From: Pectobacterium fontis
GTDB taxonomy: Bacteria; Pseudomonadota; Gammaproteobacteria; Enterobacterales; Enterobacteriaceae
Assembly: GCF_000803215.1 (NCBI RefSeq)
Contig: NZ_JSXC01000006.1
Coordinates: 1 to 51,942 of the forward strand
Length of the DNA: 51,942 bases
Direction of reading: 5' to 3'
Part shown: one piece after another, positions 40,107 through 49,546 of the stretch
How the letters are laid out: each line of letters begins with the position of its first letter
How positions within the stretch are numbered: position 1 is the first letter of the stretch
Program-made: the position numbers and the translations under genes
Notes under the pieces: generated by a model
What the model was told of the DNA's origin: nothing
The model's database searches: none
What the model saw: only the letters and a program-made list of their open reading frames with translations

Positions 40107-41111
40107 CTACTTTTCCTGTTTTTTCCTCTTCTTCACTTTCCGCTCTGCCGGGTGCGTCTGTTCATGCACCTTCTGCAAGTGACCGATAGCCACTCTGGTG
40201 TATATCTGCGTGGTTTCCAGCTTCTCGTGCCCTAAGATGGCTTGTATGTGCCGCGTATCGGCGCCGTTCTCCAGCATCTGCGTCGCCATACTGTGCCGGA
40301 ACAGGTGGCAGGCTCCCGGTTTATCAAGGTGTCCCGTTTCCCGGATAGCCTTGCCCGCCATCTGGGTCAGCGTGGTGCGGGACAGCCCCGTGCCTTTGTG
40401 GCTGATAAACAGATGACCGCTGTCATAGCGCTTTGCCAGTTCCGGCCGCGCATGGTTCAGGTAGCGGGTTAACCACTGACACGCCCGTTCACCCAGCGGC
40501 ACCACCCGGTCTTTATTGCCCTTGCCCTGACGCACCACCATTACGCCCCGGCTCAGGTCGATATCGCCCAGCATCAGGCTCGCCGCTTCGGCTCTGCGTA
40601 TCCCGCTGCTCCACAGCACTTCCAGTATCACCCGATTACGCAGCCCGATAACCGTCCCGCTCTCCACCGACTGCAACACGCCGCCGGTTTCCTCCACGCT
40701 CAGTACCTGTGCCGGAAGGCGTTTCTCTTCCTTCGGTAACGTCAGCATCTCCGCCGGGTTATACAGGATGAGGTGACGCTTCAGCAGCCAGCGCAACAGC
40801 ATCCTGATACCCGTCAGGCGGTTTAGCTGACTGCCCGCCGTTAACGCTTTACCGTCTGCCTTGCGGTAGCTTCTCAGCCAGCGCTGATACCCTTCCAGCA
40901 CCGACAGGCTCACCTGTGGCGCATACAACACCCCTCTGTCTTCACACCATGCCACGAACGGCAACAGCCGTTCACGGTAGCTCTCGGCTGTCCGGGCGCT
41001 GTAACCCGCCGTGCTCAGGTGGTCAAGATAGCCTTCCGTATGCTGGCGTAACGTCTGCGTCTGGCGGCTAAGGTAAAGGGCTTCCGGGCTGGGAGGATTG
41101 GGTCGGGTCAT
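40107..41111 (-). CDS. XerC/XerD-like tyrosine recombinase
   Basis: A 334-residue recombinase with an N-terminal SAM-like core-binding domain (about residues 20-110, LDHLSTAGYSARTAESYRER) and a C-terminal catalytic domain. Catalytic residues: Arg in SSGIRRAEAASL, Lys in GKGNKDRVVPLG, His/Arg in HLFRHSMATQ, His in ILGHEKLETT and Tyr in QIYTRVA. The basic tail (RKVKKRKKQEK) is unusual. Not an integron integrase, as no attC array is seen. It lies 33 bp after the primase gene and 40 bp before the antitoxin, so all four are probably one operon. It likely mediates integration or excision of the 38576-44619 segment. Confidence 0.9.
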   Translation of the reverse strand: MTRPNPPSPEALYLSRQTQTLRQHTEGYLDHLSTAGYSARTAESYRERLLPFVAWCEDRGVLYAPQVSLSVLEGYQRWLRSYRKADGKALTAGSQLNRLTGIRMLLRWLLKRHLILYNPAEMLTLPKEEKRLPAQVLSVEETGGVLQSVESGTVIGLRNRVILEVLWSSGIRRAEAASLMLGDIDLSRGVMVVRQGKGNKDRVVPLGERACQWLTRYLNHARPELAKRYDSGHLFISHKGTGLSRTTLTQMAGKAIRETGHLDKPGACHLFRHSMATQMLENGADTRHIQAILGHEKLETTQIYTRVAIGHLQKVHEQTHPAERKVKKRKKQEK

Positions 41112-41144
41112 GGCGGCGCGTCCTGCGAAGTGAGAGGAAGGGAA

Positions 41145-44066
41145 CTACGATGTGATGCGTTTATTTCTCTTTGCCGGAACAGTGCTTTTTGCCTTATCGC
41201 CACTTGCGGCTGATGAACCCTTATCCGGCATGGCCTGACGGGATTTCCCTTCCTCCAACTTGGCACCAACTTGGGGGCAACTTGAGGCCAGCTTGCTCTC
41301 CTTAACCCCCAACTTGCGCGAGTCGTACTGTTTGCCTGTATCGTTTTCTGGCGGATCGATAAGACCGCACAGGTGTGTACTGTCACCATTCCCGTTCCCA
41401 TCCCACAGCAGTTCATACTGCAACAGATGCCCACGGCTACCGCCATGAACCAGCAGGTATTCCATTTCGACCAGCCGCAGACAGTGGACTTTCAACTGGT
41501 TATCACTCCACTGCGTCGCATCGCGGATATCCCGCCGGGTAAAGCGTACCTCGCCCGGTTTCCGGCTCTGCGTGTGTGCTAACTGATTCACCATCCCTTG
41601 TATCAGCAGCAACAGCTTCCGCGTCTGCGGCGGCATCTCATCCAGCGTGCGGCCAAGGATTTCATGGGCCAGCTTGTTGGCCAGCACGATATCGGAGCGC
41701 TCGACCTCGATATACTCAATGACCGTGCCGCGATGCTCAACCTGCTTCACCTCCCGCTGGTACTGGTGCAGCAGGGCGATGCTTTGTATCAACGTCAGGT
41801 ACTTCATATGGTCGCGGCGGGTGCGGGTTTTATCACTCAGGAACGTAAGCTGTGAGGCGAACGGATTGACCACCTTAAGCGGGCGTAACAGCCGCTGGGC
41901 GTTCTGGTGCAGTTCAGTCAGATAGCCTTTTTCGTTCTCCATCAGCAACCCTTCCAGCGTCTGCGCCTTACGCTGCTGAACATGTATCGCTTCGGTCTGT
42001 TCGCGGCTCTCGTTGACGGTCAGCACCAGGCAACGGTTCAGCAGCTCTTCGTCCACGTCGATGGCCGTGGTGGTTAACATCAGCATCACCGGGCCTTTGA
42101 CCGTGTACTGTTTGGTGACAAGGTTTCCCGTGGCATCATCCTTACCCGTTGAGGCTATCGTTAACTCGCCGTCACTCTGCAACAGCTTGAGCGCATACGC
42201 CGCCTGCCGCACGCCTTCCTCTTCCGCTATCGCCAGTATCTTGTGTTGCAGGTTCGTTTCGCCCAGATAGAACAGGCTCTGGCCTGTCATCGCGCTGTAC
42301 TGCAAGCGCTCTTCCGGCGGGATAAGATTAAGAACAGCGTCCATCAGGCTGGATTTGCCTGCCGCCGAACTGCTCTGGATGAGCACCGCTAACGGCCTGT
42401 CCAGCTTGCGCGACGCCGCCGCCAGATAACCCGCCACTAAGTTGGTCGATTCGCCGACCACGCCACAGGCGGCAAGGTCATCCGTCAGCCGGATAACCAG
42501 GTTCGGGTCTTTCAGCAGCGCCAGTGCTTCATCCCGCTGTTCATCGGCCATATCCGGTGTGGCTTCACCGTTTGTTTCAGGCTGGCTCAGATGATTTTCC
42601 AGTGACAGCAGCACACGACCCAGACTGCGCTTGATATCGCTTTCACCCAGTCCTAACTCCGATGCCGCTAACCGCGCATACCCCGCACGGCTCCGCGCAC
42701 TCATCATGTCCACGCTGTCGGCGAACACCACGCCACTTTCGGTGTCCAGTACCTGCGCATTCACCTTCATCACGCCGCTGCCCACCTTTACCGACGCCAG
42801 CCCACGGAGGCGCCACTGCTGGCCGGACAGCGTGATATCAACCTCACCGTTCGCCAGCGCTTCAACCACAACCCCGGCAGCTAAGGAAGAGGCGGGTTGA
42901 GGTGAGGATTCAGGTTGCGGCACGGCTTTTCGTTGTGGCTCAGGAACAGAGTCAGACACAGGTTCAACTTCAACCCTGACCGCATCCCCCATCGCCATCG
43001 CGCCTTCTACCACCGCACAGAACGCCCGCTCTGGCTCCGATACCTTGCACAGGTACTCATTCGCATCCATCCCCGCCGGGAACACCACCCGGAACGGGGT
43101 AATACCATCACGAACCAGAGAGGCGGCCAGTTTCACCGCACCTTCATCCCCCGCCGCGTCGTTATCGAAGGCGATAAGCACCTGTTTCACGCCGTGGCGG
43201 ATAAGGGCTTGTCGCATCTCAGAGGTGAAGCCGTTGACCCCATACGCCGCTGTTACGTTACGATAGCCCGCCACCCAGAACGACATCGCATCAATAAGGG
43301 ATTCACATAAAATGACCGACTTACTCGCCACTAACGTCTGCTCGTTCCACACCCCGCCGTGTGCGCCCGGCAGATACAGATGGTTCGGTGTTCCGGCACG
43401 CAACCTGTCTCCCACCTTGCGCCCGTACAGTTCACGAACCTGACCGTTCATATCGATAACCGGCACCACGATTGACCCCGCCAGATGTTCATGGCCACTC
43501 TCGCGCATGATACCCAGCGCCTGCAACTGACCTCTGACCGCTGCGCCGTCTTTGAGCTTCTTCGCGGGCAGACGGTACGCCAGCGTGCGGTTGGCGAACC
43601 CTAAGCGGAACTGCGCCACTAACTCAGGATGATTGAGGCGGCGCTTTTCCAGATAAGCAATAGCTTCCGGCGCGTTCAGCAGCGTGTGGTGATAGAACTC
43701 CGTTACACGAAGCAGTAACGCCTGCCGCTCCTGTTCATTAGCGATATCCGTAACAGGCGGCAACGGCTCAGCCGCTGGCACGCTACCCAGTTCACCGCGC
43801 AGGCGGTCAACTGCCCGGTGCAGGCTTAAGCCCTCCGTTTTCATCACCCAGTCCAGCACCGAGCCGCCTGCATCACAGCCGAAGCAGTGATAGAGGTTCT
43901 TCTCCGGGCTGATAACACACGACGGCGTTTTCTCCTGATGGAACGGGCACAGCACCACCCAGTCCTTGCCACGTTTAAACACCTGCCGCCCCTGCGAACG
44001 CACCACCTCCACTAACGGCACGGCGGCTTTCAGGTGCTGCAACTCGGATTCAGGGATGCGTGCCAT
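41145..44066 (-). CDS. CHC2/Toprim DNA primase fused to a P-loop ATPase
   Basis: A 973-residue replication protein. The N-terminal DnaG-type zinc finger is VLCPFHQEKTPS with YHCFGCDAGGS (Cys-His-Cys-Cys); the Toprim domain has the acidic ILCESLIDAMS and VLIAFDNDAAGDEGAVK. After a spacer rich in Pro, Ser and Glu (about residues 360-400) comes a P-loop domain with Walker A QSSSAAGKSSLMDA and a helicase-like ATPase region, LGETNLQHKILAIAEEEG. This architecture suggests initiation and unwinding of the element's own DNA, as in P4-like satellites, though the sequence is not P4 alpha. ATG 44066 is preceded by AAGGAA. Few elements this small carry such a large replicase. Confidence 0.85.
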   Translation of the reverse strand: MARIPESELQHLKAAVPLVEVVRSQGRQVFKRGKDWVVLCPFHQEKTPSCVISPEKNLYHCFGCDAGGSVLDWVMKTEGLSLHRAVDRLRGELGSVPAAEPLPPVTDIANEQERQALLLRVTEFYHHTLLNAPEAIAYLEKRRLNHPELVAQFRLGFANRTLAYRLPAKKLKDGAAVRGQLQALGIMRESGHEHLAGSIVVPVIDMNGQVRELYGRKVGDRLRAGTPNHLYLPGAHGGVWNEQTLVASKSVILCESLIDAMSFWVAGYRNVTAAYGVNGFTSEMRQALIRHGVKQVLIAFDNDAAGDEGAVKLAASLVRDGITPFRVVFPAGMDANEYLCKVSEPERAFCAVVEGAMAMGDAVRVEVEPVSDSVPEPQRKAVPQPESSPQPASSLAAGVVVEALANGEVDITLSGQQWRLRGLASVKVGSGVMKVNAQVLDTESGVVFADSVDMMSARSRAGYARLAASELGLGESDIKRSLGRVLLSLENHLSQPETNGEATPDMADEQRDEALALLKDPNLVIRLTDDLAACGVVGESTNLVAGYLAAASRKLDRPLAVLIQSSSAAGKSSLMDAVLNLIPPEERLQYSAMTGQSLFYLGETNLQHKILAIAEEEGVRQAAYALKLLQSDGELTIASTGKDDATGNLVTKQYTVKGPVMLMLTTTAIDVDEELLNRCLVLTVNESREQTEAIHVQQRKAQTLEGLLMENEKGYLTELHQNAQRLLRPLKVVNPFASQLTFLSDKTRTRRDHMKYLTLIQSIALLHQYQREVKQVEHRGTVIEYIEVERSDIVLANKLAHEILGRTLDEMPPQTRKLLLLIQGMVNQLAHTQSRKPGEVRFTRRDIRDATQWSDNQLKVHCLRLVEMEYLLVHGGSRGHLLQYELLWDGNGNGDSTHLCGLIDPPENDTGKQYDSRKLGVKESKLASSCPQVGAKLEEGKSRQAMPDKGSSAASGDKAKSTVPAKRNKRITS

Positions 44067-44111
44067 ATCGGGTTCCTTACAAAAATGCGTCAAGATTTAT
44101 TTTGATTCGAC

Positions 44112-44135
44112 ATGCGATACATTATATATTCGCAT
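44112..44135. promoter_or_regulatory. Palindromic operator between the HTH regulator and primase genes
   Basis: ATGCGA (44112-44117) and its inverse TCGCAT (44130-44135) flank an AT-rich centre in the 122-bp divergent intergenic region. A position between divergent promoters suggests the binding site of the HTH regulator. Confidence 0.5.
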
Positions 44136-44188
44136 TACGATAGTAAAGCAAGTCGTTTTCAGAACACACCTTACACTTGGAGCACCTG

Positions 44189-44599
44189 ATGGCTGACGTG
44201 ATAGACGAGATTATGCAGACCGAAGAACAGCGCCGGGCGTTTGGTCAACGACTTAAGGCATTGCGTAACCAGCAACGCAAGACACAGAAGGAAGTGGCTG
44301 CCCTGATTGGGTTGCAGCTTTCCCAGTACAACAAGTATGAGTCGGGGATGCATATTCCTCCGGCTGACAAGCTCATTCAACTGGCTGAGTTGTTCACCAC
44401 GACCATTGATTATCTGTTGCTTGGCTCGTATGACGAGCAGACACCGATTAGGAACACGCGATTAATGGAACGGTTTAAGGCACTGGCTCAGTGCCAGCCG
44501 GAAGAGCAGGAGACAGTGATTAAGCTGATTGATGCGGTGATTGTGAAGCACCGGGTTGAGTCGGCGATACGTCCTGTTGACCAGGAGAAGGGCAGCTAA
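44189..44599 (+). CDS. XRE-family HTH transcriptional regulator
   Basis: A 136-residue regulator with a Cro/C1-type helix-turn-helix (RLKALRNQQRKTQKEVAALI with QYNKYESGMHIPPADKL, residues about 20-75). The ending of the domain, LAELFTTTIDYLL, is the usual XRE form. The C-terminal part is helical and may oligomerise. GGAG lies seven bases before ATG 44189. Divergent from the replication/recombination operon, so it probably controls its expression in the manner of a phage or satellite repressor. Confidence 0.88.
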   Translation: MADVIDEIMQTEEQRRAFGQRLKALRNQQRKTQKEVAALIGLQLSQYNKYESGMHIPPADKLIQLAELFTTTIDYLLLGSYDEQTPIRNTRLMERFKALAQCQPEEQETVIKLIDAVIVKHRVESAIRPVDQEKGS

Positions 44600-44681
44600 T
44601 GTAAACAGTTTTTTAGCGCGGGGCTGATGTGCGCGAACACGACAACCCCGCTAACCACAAGCAACTAACAAGGAGTTGACT

Positions 44682-45020
44682 ATGGCTGACGCGCATTCTA
44701 CGCCAGATACCACCGTTTTTAAAATCTCTCAGGCCGAACGGTTTACCCGTGTGGGCTATCGACCCATCAAGGGCAACCACGACACCCCGGCCATCAACAT
44801 CGCCGGGCAGTGGCTGAAGGAAGCCGGATTCAGCACCGGGCAACCGCTCAGGCTGCGCATCATGCCCGGCTGCATTGTGATTACCACGCAGGATATCCGC
44901 GCACTCTGGCAAGACCTGCAAGCGCTGAGCATTGCGCCGTTCGATGAGTACGCCGTTACGCACTGGCTCAACCGCTTTCCGGGTGGGCTGGATTTGGCGG
45001 AGATGGAGAGCAACCACTAA
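44682..45020 (+). CDS. symE: SymE-family toxin-like protein
   Basis: A 112-residue protein with the AbrB/SpoVT-like SymE core (LRLRIMPGCIVITTQDIR). E. coli SymE is an SOS-induced protein with nuclease-like toxicity, controlled by the antisense RNA SymR; no SOS box or SymR is clear here. SymE relatives are repeatedly found beside rhs genes in enterobacteria. ATG 44682 is preceded by AAGGAG at six bases. It points towards the end of the Rhs module and shares a bidirectional terminator with the immunity gene. Confidence 0.85.
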   Translation: MADAHSTPDTTVFKISQAERFTRVGYRPIKGNHDTPAINIAGQWLKEAGFSTGQPLRLRIMPGCIVITTQDIRALWQDLQALSIAPFDEYAVTHWLNRFPGGLDLAEMESNH

Positions 45021-45033
45021 CCGATAAATAAAC

Positions 45034-45074
45034 AAGCCGGAAGGATCGTTGGGATCACTTCCGGCTTATTTTTT
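45034..45074. terminator. Bidirectional terminator of symE and the Rhs immunity gene
   Basis: AAGCCGGAAGGATC pairs with GATCACTTCCGGCTT (one bulged A, loop GTTGG) and is followed by ATTTTTT. It lies just past both stop codons. A near-identical hairpin follows the symE remnant at 37548. Confidence 0.85.
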
Positions 45075-45369
45075 AAATTATTTTCACTGCTTCATTTATT
45101 TTGGTTTTTAGATCTTCAATGTTTTTTGCTGAACTATGATAAATAGGGTTTTCCCAATCATAATTTTTTATCAAGGCAATAAAAAACCTTCCTTTAATAT
45201 CAAAAGATGGTCTCCATCCAACATCTAAAATAAATTCTCCCGGAAACTCTATTTGCAACATGTCCTCTTTTAGAATATCCAGGTAATTCTCAAGAGGTTG
45301 TTCCTCATCAATATGAAAATCGTCAAAGGTAACATTGCCACTTTTAATAGATAAGTCCATTTTAATCAT
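45073..45369 (-). CDS. Immunity protein of the Rhs effector
   Basis: A 98-residue acidic protein directly after rhs, overlapping its stop by four bases (ATGA), the standard place for the cognate immunity gene. The KGRFFIALIKNYDWENPI motif resembles small polymorphic-toxin immunity proteins. It should bind the 111-residue Rhs tip and protect the producing cell and its siblings. The AT content is high, as for the toxin tip. Confidence 0.85.
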   Translation of the reverse strand: MIKMDLSIKSGNVTFDDFHIDEEQPLENYLDILKEDMLQIEFPGEFILDVGWRPSFDIKGRFFIALIKNYDWENPIYHSSAKNIEDLKTKINEAVKII

Positions 45370-48300
45370 TTTGTTAGCCTCAAAAACTCACTTAATGAGA
45401 TAGGATGACCGTGGATTGTTCCACCACTTTCTTCAACCCTTATCCATTGGCTCACTTTACCTTCACTGGCACCAATCTCACTTCCAAGATCCTGTACCTT
45501 CCACGGTTTGCCATTTGTTACAGATTGTCCGTTTCTATAGACAGATCGTTCAAGAGCTTCAATATCTGTACCTGGTTTATATTTTGCAGGCCCTGATTTT
45601 GTTGATTTTATAATGTCTTTCCATGTCGAGTTTTTAGGGGCTACGTGTTTATAACCATGAGGAGTCCAATTTGGTTCATTACTCTGTGAACATTTTCTTT
45701 GTAACCCAAGCGGATCGATCCAACTCAGCGGATTCGGCGCATACTGGTAAAGGTTCTCTCCCCCCGCCAGCCCTATCGGGTCCTGTGTCGTAAACCTGCC
45801 TACGGTGGGATCATAATAGCGGAACAAATTATAATGCAAACCCGTTTCGTCATCCGCGTATTGCCCGGCGTAGCGTAGCGGCTGGGATTCCACTGGCTTG
45901 CCGTGGCGCAGTGCTTCACTGTCCTGTGTCTGTCCGATTACCGCACCGAAGGTGCCGTAATCTCCGCTCCAGCGTACCGCCCCCTCCGCATCCGTCATCT
46001 CCAGCGGCGCACCGTTCAGGTCGGTGTTGAACCAGCGGATGTCGCCGTCGTGCTCTCCTCCCCGCCGGGTGATACGTGCTAACGGCGACCACCAGACGTT
46101 TGGGTCATAAACATAACTTTCTGTCCGGTCAGCGTGCATGGTCTGCAACAGCCGAAAACCTTCCCACAGAAAACGGGTGTCTTCCTGCTGACCACTTTCC
46201 CCCCAGGTGACGCTCTTGCTCGTCCGTCTGCCCAGCGCATCGTAACCATAGCGCGCCACAAACTCGCCTCGTGGCCCCCTCCCCCGAGCTTCCAGCAGAC
46301 GGTTATCCGCGTCGTAACGGTAAAACTGCTCCGCCCCCCCTTCACGCCGCCGCGTCAGATTGCCCTGACTGTCATACTGGTTCCACAGGTTACGCCAGTT
46401 CAGCAGGCGGTTGTCAGACAGCGGGAAGACGGGGCTAGCACGGCTGACATCCTGGAGATTGTCTGCGGCATCATAGCCGTATGCCCGGTGATGCACCTGC
46501 CAGTGCACGTCAATCCGTTTCAGCAGGCGGCCTTCCGCATCATAATCGTACTGAACATCCCCCCGCACGCTGTCGCTGACCGAGGCCAGTTCACCCGCAG
46601 CGGTATAGCTGAGCGCCCGCGATACTATCTGCTGTTCTGGTGCGGCGACCTCCCACAGCCCGCTGCGCTGTGAGGTCAGACGGCCTGAAGGGTCATAGTC
46701 CCGCCGCTGTTCACGTCGTCCCTGAGTGCGGGTGATTTCCCGGTGCAGGCGGTCGCGGGTGAATTCGCTGACGACCTGATGATTGAATTTTACCGCGCTG
46801 ACATGCCCGGAGCCGTAATGCAGCCAGTGCAGGGCGGCATTATCCGGCAACGACAGGGTCGTGATATTCCCTAGCGCATCGCGTGTATAGGTGATATCCC
46901 CTTCGCTCCCGCTCTCACCTGACAGGTTGCCTGCCGCATCATAGGTCAGTCTGACCTCATCGGCGGTGAGTCCCAGCGCGAGACCTTCAGCCGTCGGCTC
47001 GCGTTTCAGTGAAACCAGTTGCCCCCGGTCATCGTACTGATAGTGGAAAACCCCGTGGGCATGTGCCCGGCGTACCCGTTGCCCCGCAGCATCGTGTTGA
47101 TAAACGTGCGAGATAGCTTCATCATTCGCCGCACTCCCGCGCTGTGAGCGCTGGCAAAGGTGACCTGCGTCGTCGTAGCGGAAGGTCAGCTCTATGCCAT
47201 CGACCCGCCGTTCATGGACCAGCCGACCAACGGCATCATAACCAAACCGATATGCGGCACCGTTGCCGTTCTCCAGCCGCAACACCTGCCCACGCGCATC
47301 GTAGTGCCAGCGCGTCGTCCGACGCAACCGGTCAGTCATACAGACCGGCTGCCCCAGCTCGTTATACTGCCAGTGCACCTCACTGCGTTGGGCATCACAC
47401 CACGTCTGCAACTGACCACGGGCATTCCAGTTCAGCGTTTCCCGGCGGCCATCCGGGGAGATAATCGCCGTCAGGTGCCCGCTGGCATCCCACTCGCGAC
47501 GGGTCGTGTGACCGTCTGCATCGGTCGTGTTCAGCAGTTGCCCGAAGCGGTCATACGTAAACGTGCTGCACTGCCCCGAACAGTCCGTCCTCGCTGTCAG
47601 CAGCCCTTGTTCATTCCACGCCAGTGTCACACTACCGCCACGCGCATCGGTCACGCAGTCCGGTAGGTTCTCCTGTTCGTGGGGATAGTGATACTGTGTC
47701 GGGTTCCCCAGCGCATCAGTTTCCTCCACCAGTCGGTTGAGGTCGTCATACTGACTCTGTTCACTGCTGCCGTCGGCATACGTGAGCCGAGTCACATTAT
47801 CCGTCAGCCTGTACCACTGATAGCGGGTTTCCCGACCCAACGGATCTGTTTCACTGAGCAGGCGGCCATAGCTGTCCCAGGTCGTCTGGCGACGTGCGCC
47901 GCCGGGCAGGATGACCTCACACAGTTCCCCCTCGTCATAACGCAGTTCGGTTTGACGCCCATCATAATCGGTAAAGTGAATAACGAGGTCATTATCATCC
48001 AGCACCCACTGCGCGACGAGGCCATCCTCGCGGCGGGCGATTCGCCGCTTGCCGACAAAGTCATACTCCAGCGTGAGCGCTTCCCCCGCGCTGCTCCGGT
48101 AGGACACCACGCGAGGCAAACCGGCTATATCCTGCCACTGGTATTCGCTGAGCAGACCATTCGCGTCTTCATGGCTGGCCATCAGCCCGTCATCGTTCCA
48201 AGTAAAACGGCGGCGCACGCTACCGCCCCGCCCGGTGACGGTAATCAATTGCCTTTGCGTATTGTAAGTATAGTGCACCAGGCAGGTCGATTCATCCAGC

Positions 48301-49529
48301 CAGACGCTGTCCAGTCGGCCATCATGATAACGGCAGGTAAGATGTCGTCCGGCGCTGTCCGTTAATGCGCCAAGCATACCCTCGTCATTCCAGATAAAGC
48401 GGATAGCGTTGCCACACGGCTCCGCAATGTGCGACAACACCGCCTTTCCCTCAGCAGATAGCGGAGTGTAATACGACACTTCACCGTCCGGCCCATACAC
48501 CGACCAGCTCTCATCCTGATGATGCTCCAGCCAGCATTTCTCCGCCGGACAATAGGTACGATGACCGACAGGTACAAAAGGGAAGGAAACCAGATCACCC
48601 GATGGCGCACGCCAGACCATTCCGTCCTGATAGCGCGTCAGCGTCGTCTCCCAGAACAGGCTCCAACCTTTGCCCAGCACGCTGTCACCGGGATTACCGC
48701 TGCGCCAGTAACGTTGCCAGTACACGGACAGACGGGAGGGCAGGACAAAATCCAGTTCATCCTCATCGGCTAGAAACTTCTGACCACTCACGATATCGAT
48801 GGGGCGGGCGATAATCCCTCCGGCGGCGATGCTGGTCATCAGTACACCAAAACGGCAGGCAATACGCTGGAGCTTATTGAGACCGGGAAGTTTGGATAAA
48901 AGCGTTCCCAATTTTCCGAGCTTGCCTGTCACACCGCCGATCCCACCAATCAGCCCGGAGAACAATAACGTTAAATCCGAAACTTTATAGAGCCAGGCGG
49001 GAACTTCCGGTTTAACAGGCAGCATGGGTTTGGCTGCGCCGCCGATGAAGACATTGCTGGAGCCTTCCGTGATGGTGGCACCACAGTTAATTTTATCGCC
49101 CAGTCGGGAAGCCGGCTGGTTATTGATGTACACCGTCGCCGACCCTTCAGCCACCTGCATGGAAGGGCCGTCTTTACTACAACTGACCGCGCTCAGGGTC
49201 GCGATGGCGGCTTTCCTGCCGTTGATAAACACATTGTGTGAACCTTTTTCGATGGTTCCGGCTTTCGACATGCTGCTGGCGCCCGCCTCGGCAATCCCAT
49301 CACGGGCTTTTTCTGCCAGCACCCCAGTCGCCCACCCCACAGCAAGGCTGAGGCCAATCAATAACACGCCGACACCCAGGCAAGAGGAGATGAGACCCGC
49401 CGTAAATAAGGCACCGGCAGCAATACCGCCGACGGCAGCAATTAACCCACCGACAATGGTGCCTGCAATCATGCCTGCTAAAGCACCGGAATGCCCAATC
49501 CCATCGCCAACGCGCGCGGCTTCAAACAT
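45366..49529 (-). CDS. T6SS Rhs effector with prePAAR/PAAR and C-terminal toxin
   Basis: A 1387-residue polymorphic toxin loaded on VgrG. Order: the prePAAR motif AARVGDGIGHSG at the N-terminus; hydrophobic helices (about residues 15-75) that need an EagR chaperone; a PAAR tip (about 90-170, GSHNVFINGRKAA and GSSNVFIGGAA); the YD-repeat Rhs shell from about 240; the core end [12 protein letters not shown], after which the shell cuts itself; and a 111-residue variable toxin (1277-1387). The toxin holds HGYKHV and SQWIRVEESGG followed by IHGHPI. It may be a nuclease-type polymorphic toxin, possibly the type 35 group, but I cannot confirm it. The core is GC-rich and the toxin AT-rich. Confidence 0.95.
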   Translation of the reverse strand: MFEAARVGDGIGHSGALAGMIAGTIVGGLIAAVGGIAAGALFTAGLISSCLGVGVLLIGLSLAVGWATGVLAEKARDGIAEAGASSMSKAGTIEKGSHNVFINGRKAAIATLSAVSCSKDGPSMQVAEGSATVYINNQPASRLGDKINCGATITEGSSNVFIGGAAKPMLPVKPEVPAWLYKVSDLTLLFSGLIGGIGGVTGKLGKLGTLLSKLPGLNKLQRIACRFGVLMTSIAAGGIIARPIDIVSGQKFLADEDELDFVLPSRLSVYWQRYWRSGNPGDSVLGKGWSLFWETTLTRYQDGMVWRAPSGDLVSFPFVPVGHRTYCPAEKCWLEHHQDESWSVYGPDGEVSYYTPLSAEGKAVLSHIAEPCGNAIRFIWNDEGMLGALTDSAGRHLTCRYHDGRLDSVWLDESTCLVHYTYNTQRQLITVTGRGGSVRRRFTWNDDGLMASHEDANGLLSEYQWQDIAGLPRVVSYRSSAGEALTLEYDFVGKRRIARREDGLVAQWVLDDNDLVIHFTDYDGRQTELRYDEGELCEVILPGGARRQTTWDSYGRLLSETDPLGRETRYQWYRLTDNVTRLTYADGSSEQSQYDDLNRLVEETDALGNPTQYHYPHEQENLPDCVTDARGGSVTLAWNEQGLLTARTDCSGQCSTFTYDRFGQLLNTTDADGHTTRREWDASGHLTAIISPDGRRETLNWNARGQLQTWCDAQRSEVHWQYNELGQPVCMTDRLRRTTRWHYDARGQVLRLENGNGAAYRFGYDAVGRLVHERRVDGIELTFRYDDAGHLCQRSQRGSAANDEAISHVYQHDAAGQRVRRAHAHGVFHYQYDDRGQLVSLKREPTAEGLALGLTADEVRLTYDAAGNLSGESGSEGDITYTRDALGNITTLSLPDNAALHWLHYGSGHVSAVKFNHQVVSEFTRDRLHREITRTQGRREQRRDYDPSGRLTSQRSGLWEVAAPEQQIVSRALSYTAAGELASVSDSVRGDVQYDYDAEGRLLKRIDVHWQVHHRAYGYDAADNLQDVSRASPVFPLSDNRLLNWRNLWNQYDSQGNLTRRREGGAEQFYRYDADNRLLEARGRGPRGEFVARYGYDALGRRTSKSVTWGESGQQEDTRFLWEGFRLLQTMHADRTESYVYDPNVWWSPLARITRRGGEHDGDIRWFNTDLNGAPLEMTDAEGAVRWSGDYGTFGAVIGQTQDSEALRHGKPVESQPLRYAGQYADDETGLHYNLFRYYDPTVGRFTTQDPIGLAGGENLYQYAPNPLSWIDPLGLQRKCSQSNEPNWTPHGYKHVAPKNSTWKDIIKSTKSGPAKYKPGTDIEALERSVYRNGQSVTNGKPWKVQDLGSEIGASEGKVSQWIRVEESGGTIHGHPISLSEFLRLTK

Positions 49530-49546
49530 AACAATATTCCTTATCG

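Larger units (their letters stand above)
38576..44619. mobile_element. Putative integrated element with recombinase and primase-helicase
   Basis: About 6 kb with a coherent set of element genes: toxin-antitoxin pair, tyrosine recombinase, primase/ATPase and HTH regulator, plus a GC-rich structured non-coding tail. It splits two Rhs toxin/immunity/SymE modules. The 10-mer TTTTTAGCGC is present at both edges (38576-38585 and 44610-44619) and could be a target or crossover duplication. The boundaries are inferred from this repeat and from the flanking Rhs and symE sequences; they are not proven. Confidence 0.5.

Noticed and set aside
40107-41111. Integron integrase
   Set aside because: No attI site or attC-bearing cassette array and no additional integron-specific patch could be seen; it reads as a plain XerC/D-like recombinase.
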